DNA of 64,000 bases from Hepsetus odoe. Its lineage: Eukaryota; Chordata; Actinopteri; Characiformes; Hepsetidae. The notes below the pieces were generated by a model. It saw nothing but the letters and a program-made list of their open reading frames with translations. It did no database searches and was not told the DNA's origin. The translations under genes were made by a program, and so were the position numbers. Location: NCBI GenBank assembly GCA_017165825.1, contig CM029379.1, positions 17,044,159 to 17,108,158 on the forward strand, read 5' to 3'. The first letter of the stretch is position 1. Each line of letters opens with the position of its first letter. This document shows, in pieces, positions 24,165-36,400 of this stretch.

Positions 24165-27100
24165 TCGCTGTCCTTAGTAAAGTTCAGAGCCATGCACGGA
24201 CAAACTCATGCGTCCTGCAAACGAATGCTCGAGGTAAAGTGGGGGGGGGGGGATTTATGCAGAAAAAAAGAAGCCAGAGCACCAAATGGAACATGGCTGG
24301 AGCTTCAACTTATATAACATCCTGCTGCTCTTTAAATGCTCGTCTATCATCATCTCTCATAATCTGAGCGGAATCCTTTTACTGGCCATGTACACTTGCA
24401 TGTACAGTGAACTGTTGAAATTGGTGCTTATATAAATGGCCAAAATTATACAAGCAAAAACAACACGCAATAGCAAAAATATAAAACATTTCTGAGGCCA
24501 ACTGTGGGGAAAGTTCAGGAGGCAACCTGGGGGGCACCAGCCCAGAGTAGCACCAGCTCAGGGGTAGGATACTCAGCTGTGGACCAGGAGGTCATGGATT
24601 CAAGGCTCTGTCATGTAGTCCTGGTTCTTTCTAATCTCCAAGAGAGATCGTCTCTGTAATAAGGAACTAAAGTCACTGTGGATAAGAGTGTCTGGATAAA
24701 AGCATCTGAGAAATATTGTAGATGCATCTGCTGAAATTCTGTTAACAGGAAGTCCAGTCTTGCTGCGCTAAGGTGGACTAGAACTTCTGCTAAAAGTAAG
24801 TGAAGGCCTGATTCATAACAAAGTAGGAAATGAGAACGTTTGGACCAAGGGAAACGCATACTTGTCATCTACGCAAAACTGGGAAACTTTGCATTCAACA
24901 CAAGAGCAGGTGCTGGTAGTGGGTGTACTGATGATGGATGATTACTTCTGGATCATAATGTCTCTCCAGCTCATCCTATGAGACAGTGGATGCTGCTTCA
25001 GAATTCCAGAGGACCAAGGTCCCCAAACATCTTAAGCTGCCTTCTGCATCCTGATCAAGTTGATGTAACCGGGTAACCGGGTCAAACTTTTTTCAGATGC
25101 TTTGTGTACTTTCCAGCAAGCTGGAAGGATTTCTGCATCTTTGTCATCTTTTATTTCAACCTACATGAGAATGCAGAGCCAAAAAAAAGCTGTCAGACAC
25201 TCCCCTTGATTTACTTCACAATCTAAATACAAACTCAAAGGAATTTCTTCCCTATCCATGGAAAAGATGTGTGCAAAAGTCACCAATAGCAACCTTTAAG
25301 CAGTTGAATTTACACATTAAGCGTGTCCGGTATTGTTACACAGGAAGGAATAATCTAAATTGCATTTAACAGAGTAATGTTTGAACCTGTGCTATTCTGA
25401 GCCGGCGGACCAACTGAACCGGCAGACTCGAGGACTAACTCGCAGCGCTTTAAAGCTCTTCTAAAACAATGCTGCTAAATTTGTCCTGTCTGTGACCTTC
25501 ATGAATTTGCGAAAAAGGTAGATGCACCCACATCACTTTGTTCGCGGCGAAGTTAAAACATTTTCACAGGTCTGGATATTTCGTTCGTACTTCATTTGCA
25601 TTACATTACAGACCCCTCCCCCCAGTGTTACTGCATCCGGATCGTATTGGCAGAGACAAACGACTTTAGAAGGTAAACAGTGCATGTTTATGGCCACGTT
25701 TGTAAGGAGAAATTGCAACAAATCAATAGTAATTGCTGCCAGATCAATAAACTCATCATCTCTGGCTGGGATAACGTTCATTTGCATCTGTGTAGACTGA
25801 CTAATCTACAGTTCGGAGACAAATATACAAATAAAGGGTTTGCTTAAAATAAAATAACTTTCACCATTATATTTGTGTCCGTTGACAAAGTTTAGAAAAA
25901 TCTGTCAAATCATTATTTGATCAATGTGTACAGACAATATAGATGATATATGAAACAGTATCGCATAGCTTACCTTTTCAAACACTTTCTAAAGCTTTGT
26001 AAAAGTGTTATTTTTACCATTTCTGCATCAGAGTAACAAAAGAGACCAGAGACATCTTTGGTCTTTAATCAAACAGAGATTTAACTGCGGAGGCTGGCAG
26101 CTCTATACACACGAGGTTTACGAGACTCCATTTTTGCCTTTCTTCTAACTCCAGGTACAGTTTTGTTCTTGCCTGTATATTCCCAAATGCATTTCTGATT
26201 TACAAATTAACTAAAGCAACAGAGTTAAGCCTGTGCTCTACTGTAGAGTTATTTTAGCTACTTAAAACCTTGATCACTTCCCTGTTCATCAGCTAGAATT
26301 GAGATTCCTGAGGATGGTGGTTAAAAATCTCCTCTGCTCTGCATTGCTCGTTACTGACGTCTGAGTCTGACGAACCCAGATTGGCTGGAATCCTCAAATT
26401 ATATGCAGCTGTGAAAATAATAATTCATCGGCTTCACTTAAAGCAAATTTTTATTAAAAATCCAAGTAAAAGTTACACAAAAACTCCATAAAAAAAAAAG
26501 TAAAAATGTAAAATAATCATAAAGTTGTTTTTATTTTAATCAATCAAAAAAATCTATTTATCCATTTCGTTTTTTTATCAGATATCTTGCATTTTCTCAC
26601 ATTTAGAGAATGTTAAATATTTCAATAAGTCTTTTTGAAAATAAATGTATTCCCTAGTTGCTGACAGCTTACCTTAGTTTCTGTCGAACTTCTCCACAGA
26701 AATAAAGAGCTCCCAGGTTTGGTACTGGTTCAAAAGTCCAAACTTTAAATTTGTCCTGAAATCTTCTTCTTGAAGCATTTTATTTCTCACAACAAACGAG
26801 GTGCTGTGCGCTGCTGTTAAAGTTATTCCTAGCTGTTACATCTTTCAGGAGAGTGAGAAAGACTTCCTGCACACGCTGGCTTTTTGACTTGAAGAAAAAC
26901 GTTTGTTAACTTCCCAGACAGCGAAGCGGAGTACCAGCGTTGAAACTCCGTGTAAATGGCAGTATTTGAGGGGCAGTGGCCATGTTCACGCCACGCTGAT
27001 AAAGCCACGCCCACACAAGTTAAAAATCAAGAGGAGTAGGACTCTAGCATTATAGTTTCTGGAACAAACCAGTTTAATATCTCTGCAACTATACAGCACA

Positions 27101-27394
27101 GTTTCGTCATTTTTAATTGAGATCCCTATAAATGCATTGAATAAAGGGATGGAAAACTGAGATAAACTGACTGCATGACTGGTTCCTTCAAAATCGAAAG
27201 GGTGAAAACCAGGGTTGAACAAGTAATTATTTCTATACTGAAACTGATCTTTTTAAGATGTTCCGATAGTGAGATTGGTAGTCAAAATAAAATATTATAA
27301 TGCAGAGCCTGGGATATGGCAGTATGGGATATTACAATTAGCCCAGTCAGAAAAATGTGCCTGGGTGAAAACTTAATAATAGCAAATCTGTTAA

Positions 27395-27429
<35 letters not shown>

Positions 27430-30400
27430 GTAGTAGTAGTAGTAGTAATAACAAAAATAATAATATATGTTATTTATTATTATTATTATTATTATTAATA
27501 ATAGTTCAGCTCCAGTTATGAAAAAACAAACCTGACAAAAAAATAAAAAGGTGTGACAATCATTCATGGGTACTCTTACCTGTGCCCTCCCCATTCAGGG
27601 GAGATTTGTACTGGGACCACATGGTGGTCTGTCGGGGGGCATCCTCATTGGATACTGCGGTACCATCCGGGTTAGCATAGAACAGAAGCAGCGGCTGGAA
27701 ATGACCCCGGATACATTTGGACGCTACGTCTTTCCATTTGGAGCCGATCTAGACGGAACCAAGCGGATTTTAACATTACATTAAACACTGCTTTACGTTT
27801 CAATTCTAAAGGCTTGAGTCATCAATAGAAATAAATTTGGTAGAGTTTTTCAGCCTTGACAAGCAGGCCTATCTAAATGTGTTTTTAGTGCATTGCTAGG
27901 CCAATTTAACAACACACTCATTTATAAAAGATGTATTAAAAAGCCTGTGTTCACTGCAACTACTACAGTTTTTAGGAATATGGAGAAAATCAGCCCTAGA
28001 AACAGTAACCAAGGCAATGAAACAAGAGGCCAATTGTTGTTATTTTTCTGTGTCACACACTGCGAAAAACTGCATAATTTATGCAAGCTAACTGAAATGC
28101 ACTGGTGCGGAGCATTACCTGCTCATTACCAGCTTCATATGTCTAGTAAACTAAAAAAAGAAAATCTCGTCTGATCACCTATGACCAGCTAAACTTGGAG
28201 ATTCTGAAAGCATTAATGACACTTGAGAGCTTGGCTTTCATAATGACCTCTTTTACTGTGGCATCATCGAAGAAAACCCATTTGGAAGACTTGCTGTGAT
28301 AGGCGAAGGCTAGGTAATGGCGGCTGGAGTAGCAGATCATGCCCACGAGGTGAAGGTCTCTTTTTTTGGCATTTTCATCAGTGACCCGATAGAAGAGCTA
28401 GAGGAGCGGAGGAGACAAAACAAAGGACAATTAAGGCCTCTACTATGAGGAATGGCAATGAGTTAATCTCTGAATGGATGCATCGCTCTGAAAACAAGCT
28501 CAGTGCCATGTCTGCATAAAAAGCGTTGTTAAAGGAAGACAGTGAGAAGTTCATCATCTCCTTAAACCACGAGTCTAGACATGTAGAAACCTGGACATAA
28601 AATGAATTAACACATATTTCAGGCAGAAATATAAAAACGAGTGACGTATCTGGCGTCGGACATGGCTGAGCAGTGCCGCATTACGGCCTGCTAAGAACAA
28701 AAGAACAGCTGCCTTCAGCAGAGAAGAAACGTCATGGTTCGCATGGCTGTGTCATGAATGTGCCAAAGTCTATTATCTGACCAGGGGACATAAAGCATGA
28801 GCTGGTGTCCCTTGGTGACCTGAAAATATTTGCCACTGGCTGCTGGCACTTCAGAAGCTTGACTGTAAAATAGAGGTCAAGTACGGGTGAAAAGCTGGAT
28901 CTATTCTTCCCATGAAACTTCCACAAGGTGATTACGTTTTGTTGACAGTTAAAACGCTTCCAAATACATATACATAAAATAGAATGTAATGTTTTTATTA
29001 TGTAATGTAATAATGTTTTTATTACTACTTTTATTTCTCTAATATTTTAATCATTTTGATTCACTAAAGTATAATGAGGTGTGTTTTCTGTAGAGGCTTT
29101 GTATATGTTTCTCCGTGAAATATAAAAATAATGCTGTTTCTTCTGATTATAGTGTTGCGAGGTGAATGTGGTCGAAGAAGCCGTACCCCAGAAAGGTTGA
29201 GGTGTGGGCCGAGGGAACGAATGACGTCCTCGGTCAGGTCGGATTGTTCTGCATCCCACACAAAACCAATGGTGACGATCTCGGGGCAGTTCATCAGAAC
29301 ACGGCGGATCTTAATGCTCTGGCCACAGTTGCTCTGAGAACCAAAAGGAAAAGGTTGGGATCAGTTGCTGGATGAAGGTTGGACAGAGAAAAGCAAAGGA
29401 AGGATTTGTCTCAGAGATGAGCACAAGAGACGCACGACTTCTACCATGAAAGTTAATCTCTCATCGTGCCCTGAAACTGCAGATGCACGAATAATGCTGA
29501 CTATCTGGTTCTCCACACCCAGACAGGTAATCGGGTTTAGGGGCTACGTCTAAAAGACGCAGCAACAAGACTGCAGAGCCCAGCGCTCAGCAGTTGCCAA
29601 TGGAGACGAGAGGGCAGCAGAGGCTGAGCAAGAAGTGCTATTTATAACCACAACGCACGGCTGGCAGCTTATTTTGCAAACCTGCTTTGCTGCAATGGTC
29701 AATTGTAGAGAACAATTGGATAATAGCAGTTACGTGTCCTGCGTCCATCACCACTCACTGATCAGTTTAGCCTTCTCGCGTTGTGGCAAGCTGTATATAG
29801 AATCTTCAAATTTCAAACTTTCAAAGTGACATTAGTTCTGCTTGTCCAACTTTTTTCCCCCCATTGCTTGAATCATTTGAATATCCCAGACATGGTAGAT
29901 TGCCCTGAGGTACCCTTGTGCAAGGTACTGCCCCAATCACTGCTCCCCAGGTGCTTTCAATAGCTGCTCCCTGCTACACAGTGTGTGTGGGTGAAAAGCA
30001 GAGGTCACATTTTCTTGTGGTTCACTGTGTGCTGTATTTCACAATGACAGAAAGTTACTTTCACTTTCACTTCAAAGCCAGGGTATGGCGTCTTTAGGGA
30101 CCTCGCTGTTTCAGAACGTGACTACTGAGACAGAGTTAACACCAGCGAGGAAGAGTCGCACAATTTTTTAAAGGTTTCATTTTCCTTAAATCATACAAGA
30201 ATCACTTAAACGTGTTTTTGTAACGTTAAATTTGCTCGGAAGGAGCGTCTACTGCTTGATGCTGTTGTAGATGAATCTTGTCTGGCTTGTAAAAACTGAC
30301 ATGACAGTTTTTTATGATAATATAAAAACTTCTTTCTAGCAATTCATCTTGCTGCTCCTGCTTTAACCTGGAGGATACAAATCCACCTGCGAACGACTAT

Positions 30401-33400
30401 GAGCCAGGGTTAAAATCAGAACAGACAAGCAAAAGTGTCAGTTTGGTCTGGGTCGACCACCTAAACATCTCACTTTGGCCAATTCCCAAAGCTTATTAAA
30501 TAACATTTCATTTTGGAGCTGCTCTCCCTGAAAAGCTGACTTTGTGTTCTCAGATATCAGTGATGTCTTTAAAGAAATATCTGTATGAATTATTTGATAA
30601 CCTCTATGAATGCGAGTTGAATATGGTTCCTATAGTTTGTTGTGTTCTCAGGGACAGTTACATTACTACAGTCAAGCATGGAGAAATCTTTGCACTCAAA
30701 TGGAAACTTCTAGAAAAGCATGATGTGATGAGAGAACGAAATGCAGCAGTAAGTGAAACCAGCGATGTTTAAGTGAAAGACAGAAACATGTGCTCGGATG
30801 TCCGAGGCATATCCTCAGAAACACGTGTCGTCCCCTAGAGAGCTACAGTAAATATAGACCGTCACATGACCTGCTGTTATGTCATCACTGGCACGGAGTC
30901 GAAGACAGGCTTGAGGCTGAATCAGCAGATATACACCACATTTGTGTCTTGAGCCCCTACCGCAGCGTTACAGCTTTGATTTTCAGACACGGCCCATTTA
31001 ACGAGATTGTATTTTGAACAAATATAATGATCGTTAGTGTGAATGCAAATTCTGTCCAGCAGCACGACATGAACGATAAGAGTTTTTTGGATGAATATGA
31101 TGGGATTGCAATATGTCTTATACAATATAGAGCGTGCCAACAATATTTAGACTGAAGTCATTAAAGTTAGTCTTTAAAATGTTGAACTGAATTGAACTGA
31201 GATTTGCTTCGGAGAGAACGATTTCAGCCAATCAGCACAGAGTAAGGTGGAAATCTTAATGTGTGAGGCTGAGTCCATCACTTTCACGTGTAATTTTAAG
31301 GACCAACACACCATTAAACGATTTAAATAATAATAAGAGTAAATAAATAAATAAATAAATAAAAACCGTGCCTGTTACTGAGAAACTTAACTGAGTTACT
31401 GAGTGACTTGATTCAAAGACATACTGGAAAGTTATCATAGTTTCAAAATAAACATTAAAAAAAAAAAAAAAAAAAAAGAAGAGAAGGCACCGTACAGGAC
31501 AGTTGCGGAGGTCTCCGATGGTGTTTGCTGCCTGCAGCAGTTCCCCAAACATGTCAGACCGCAGTCTGTCTGTCCTCTCCAGGACCCTCTCAACCTGTTG
31601 GCTACAAAATAAATAAATAAATAAATAAATGAAATTAAACAAAATAAAAATAACACAAAAGCAAAACACAACACAATTAGCTGATTTTCAAGATTTAAAG
31701 GAACAGTTTGGCAAAGAACCAACCATCCAGCTTCCTTCCCTCCACTGCAGTAAATTAGCTGATCGTGTTTGATGATGAACTGGATTAAACGTTTTCTAAC
31801 AAAGAAATGGACAGATGATAAAACTGTGTTCAGCTACACAGATTTTAGCCACAGGCCATACTGGTCTCCTGAGATCACTTGATGAAATGCGGGAAATTGA
31901 TTCATTTATGCCCCACTATTCCCACAAGAATCACTTTTCAGCACTGATCTGCTTCAGCGCATGTCGAAACAAATGCGGGGAAAACTCTGGATGTTTGGAT
32001 TTGGTGATCTTGTCTCGAAGTTCTTGCCATCCTGTAAATGTTATTTCCCTGAGATGTCTGGGAGGTGATGGCTCACCAGAGGGCCGTGGTGGAGACGTAG
32101 TGCACGAGTTCTGTGAAGGGCAGAGGGTCTGACGATGCTCCACAACTCCGGCACACGAACTGCAGAGCAGACATTGTGGTCAGTGCTGAGTAGCCGATGA
32201 CGCTGCGATTTACATGAGTTATACTCTCGGAATACGGTGCGGCAATCGGAATGATCGTTGATGACTTTTTCAGTATTGATCCTCAAACAAAGAAATCAAT
32301 TCTGGGGCATGAAGTGCTAAACATTAGCATCAGTTTAAAACACAAATGGGACACCATTCCTCATGTACGACTTATGGACATGTTAAAACGCTAAAATGTA
32401 CTACAGTGTGAACCGGCAGGGGCTGAACTGGGTATATTTAAATGTTTCCGCTTCAGTGACACCACGAAAACAACTAAACTAAAAAAATAAATAAATTATC
32501 ATATCTTAATATCTACACAGACATGTCTGCTATTTTACAACAGCAAGGAAAACTTGGTCTTTCTAACCTTTAAAGGGCTTCTGGAAGCGTCTGTGCCACA
32601 ACAAAAACAAGGTGTGTGGTGAAGATCAAGGCCTCAAATGGCATGCTGTTTGTTTGGTGTTCCCACACCATGTAGAATTGACCGTTAATCGTTTTAACAT
32701 GTTGAAAATTATTGCAATTTTACACAGCTGTCACACCTCTCTCACTCATTTTCTTAACCGCTTGTCCTGAGTAGGGATGAAGGTGGTGCTGGAGTCTGTA
32801 TCAGCTCTCAAAGGGCGAATGGTGGTCAGTCCATCACAGGGCTATTTTTTTTTTTTTTCCTTTTATCAATTTTGATTGTTTTCATATAATTTGTTAAAAT
32901 TAAAAACAAAATCTTAATATTTCCCAAAACCCTCTACACTGTAAACTCCTAAATCCTTTAAAAACCAGAGGCTCTTGTTGTTTCGCATTGGTGAATCAAG
33001 AAATTGACATGAGCTTTGTTTTGTTTGCACCAGTGACTGGTAACGTTGCCCACAGTATGAAACCGTTTGATTGGTTAAGGGGCTCGTTTGCAAGATCAGT
33101 AAGAACAATATCTTAGTAATGACATTATATACTGTGCAGTAATACTCCAGGGCACACCTTACTGACCATGAAATGTGCAAAAAACTGAGCCCAAAAGGAA
33201 ATGCTACAACCCGTTACCTGTTCATAGAGAGTCATGGCAAACTTCTGATGAGTGATGCAGGACTTTGAAGTGCAGATCTCCGGGGATGAGTCGGACACCA
33301 AGTGCAGGTGGATCCTCTCCAGGATGTTCTCCTGTCATCCAGAAAAAGAAGCCCAGACGACGCAGTTGAAGGATCCTTCATCTATTCTAAGCATCATTGC

Positions 33401-36400
33401 AATGGGTTTATTGCAGCTATTATTAGAGGTAAGATCACTGCCTTTTCACTGCTGATATTATTAGCGTTCCTATCTGGTCATTTTACAAGGGGGTCAGAAA
33501 GAAAAAGCAGCACTTCTATTTTAAGCAGAGAAGTAGTCACATCAATAAAAAGAAAGGCTCTTTATAGAATACATTAATGAATCTATTAATACTCTTCTGT
33601 ACATTCATGATGAAGCGTTTTATATTTTTAATTTTTCAAATGTACAAAATGATTCCTGAAATTACTTTCAGGAAGTGTTTTTGGGGAAGAGCAGCTACTA
33701 ACTATTGTATTGGAATATTCGGTTCTTTAAAACCACTATTAAACTTATGTTTTATAATATAGTAATTATAAACCTATAGAATAAACCTACAGAATGTGTC
33801 CTCAATATATGACTGCATACACTGAATTATACTGGATTATTTAATGTACAGTACTGTGCAAAAGTTTTAGGCAGGTGTGAACAAATGCTGTAAACAAAGA
33901 ATGCTTTCAAAAATAGAAATGTGAATCATTAATTTTCATCAGTCAACAAAAATGCAGTGAATGAACAAAAGAGAAATCTAAATCAAATCAGTATTTGGTG
34001 TGACCACCCTTTGCCTTCAAAACAGCATCAGTTCTTCTAGGTACACTTGCACACAGTTTTTGAAGGAACTCGGCTGGTAGGTCGTTCCAAACATCTTGGA
34101 GAACTGACCACAGATCTTCTGTGGATGCAGGCTTCCTTACATCCTTCTGTCTCTTCATGTAATCCAGACACACTGGATGATGTTGAGATCAGGGCTCTGT
34201 GGGGCCAGAAGAATTGATGCTGGTTTGAAGGCAAAAGGTAGTAACACCAAATATTGATTTGATTTAGATTTTTCTTTTGTTCGCTCACTTTGCATTTTGT
34301 AAATTGATAAAAATAATCATTATTTATATTTCTGAAAGCATTCGTTTACAGCATTTTTCCACACCTGCCTAAAACTTTTGCACAGTACTGTGTATTGTTT
34401 TATTCATGAATAAAATATACCATATAAAGAGTTTTGTCCACCAGCAAAATATCTGTTCATAATAAGAATAAAGTGGGAGGTACAACACAAATGGTTCGAT
34501 GTGTGACAAACACAGAGTATCTGTTCAGCCTGATCACTGCAGCAGACAGAAAAGTGGCCTACGAAGCATTCGGCAGCATCGTCCATGAGGCCCAGTTGGA
34601 AACGCTGCTCATCCTTAAAAGTCTCAGCCAATGCATGCCGCAGGGTGTCCGATGGCAACGCCCGCTCACGACTCTGTTGGAACTGACTGAAGATACTCTG
34701 ACACGACACAGAGGAAGAGAAGCACAGTGAAGAAGAAGAACAAAACTAAAAAGAAGGCTGATCTACTGCCGGGGGAATTGTGTAGTAATATTTCTTGCCA
34801 AATGGATATAAAGTAGCAAACAGATGATCTTGATTATGCGCACAACAATCATGAGGCTGGGTTAGCAGCAGGTCATTTGCTGAATGTGTTTACATACTGA
34901 CCTTTAAAGCACAGAAGATGCAGGCGTCGCCCAGGCAGAAGTGGGCAGACAATTGCCTCAGACTTCTTCTGAAGATGTCTAGCTGCCAGAGAACCTACGT
35001 GAATTCAAAGATGCATACATTTGTGTTATTAGTAATACTCTTGCCATTTTCCCTGAAAGTCAGAGCTTTTTTTTTTTTTTAGAAGAAAAATAAATCAGGA
35101 ATTAATCATCTGCAATCCACAGCAAGCAATGAACGGACAAGCATGGAACGCTGTCTTTTAGAATATGATCTGCCCAAACCTTTTGAACACACGGTTTGAG
35201 TCTGAGAAATCATTTTCGAGATGTCCTGTATACAACGCTTGTACACTGAAAAAAAACTATTTTCTTTCAAAATAAAAAGACCGCAAAGTCCATTACTTGC
35301 ATTCACTTTGCTATAAAATAATATTTTTACGGATTACGTGGGCCAGTCCAGCTACTCAATAGTCCAAGTGTTGAGAAAATCTGAACTTCTACAGATATTT
35401 ACTGCTTTAACCCAGCCACTAGGGATGCACGTGCCACTGTATTTCTTCATGCCAGTCCCAAGCCCGGGTAAATGGGGAGGGTTATGTCAGGAAGTGCATC
35501 CTGTGCAAAACTTTGCCAAATCAATATGCGGACAACGAAACAAACTTCCATACCGGATCGGTCGAGGCCCGGGTTAACAATGACCGCCACCAGTGCTGTT
35601 AGCCTACAGGGTGCTGGTGGAAATTGGACTACTGCTGCTCAAAGGAGAAGAAGAAGAAGAGGAGGAAAGCATGTCCGGAGGGTGGAGGAGAGAAAGAAGG
35701 GGAGGAAAGTGGAAGTGAGGGTAGGGACTTTGAATGTTGGCAGCAAGACTGGTAAAGGTGAGAATTAGCTGATATGATGGAGAGAAGGAATGTTGATATT
35801 TTGTGTGTGGAAGAGACTAGATGGAAGGGTAGTAAGGCCAGGTGTATTGGAGGAGGGTTTAAACTGTTATCACGGTGTGGATGGAAGGAGGAATGGGGAG
35901 GTGTTATCCTGAAGGAAGAGTATGTGGAGAGTGTTTTGGAGGTGAAGAGGGTGTAAGATAGGGTGATGAATTTGAAGCTGGAAGTTAAAGGTGTGATAAT
36001 GAATGTTGTTGTGAGATGGAAGAGAAAGAAGAATTCTAGAGTGAGTTAGATGAAGTGATAGAGAGTGTACCCAGGGGAGAGAGAGTGGTGATTGGTGCAG
36101 ATTTTTAAGTTTTTTTGTTGGTGAAGGGAACAGAGGTGATGAGGAGGTGATGGGTAAGCATGGTGTCAAGGAGAGGAATGCTGAAGGTCAGATGTTTGTA
36201 GATTTTCCAAAAAGGATGGAAATGGCTGTAGTTAATACTTATTTTAAGAAGAGGGAGGAGCACAGGGTGACGTATAAGAGTGGAGGAAGATGCTCACAGG
36301 TGGATTATATTCTTTGCAGGATGGTCAGTCTGTAGGAGATTGGAGACAGGGTGCAAGTAGTGACAGGGGAGAGTGCAGCTAAACAGCATAGGATGGTGGT

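Larger units (their letters stand above)
20843..27579. other. usp53 intron 9 (large)
   Basis: 6.7 kb with (CA)n at 21419, a SINE-B copy at 22287, a worn Tc1-like sequence at 23166, (GA)n at 24128, a diverged SINE-B at 24550 and ATT/AGT repeats at 27393-27496. No exon recognised. Confidence 0.6.
29334..31495. other. usp53 intron 6
   Basis: Contains a partial SINE-A at 29888-30082 and (AAAT)n at 31340-31362, and ends in an A-run (31457-31477) close to exon 6. No exon recognised. Confidence 0.55.

Noticed and set aside
31256..31722. Minus frames of 95-137 codons around usp53 exon 6
   Set aside because: They read through intron A/T-runs and (AAAT)n; only the 106-base part with usp53 similarity and splice sites is coding.
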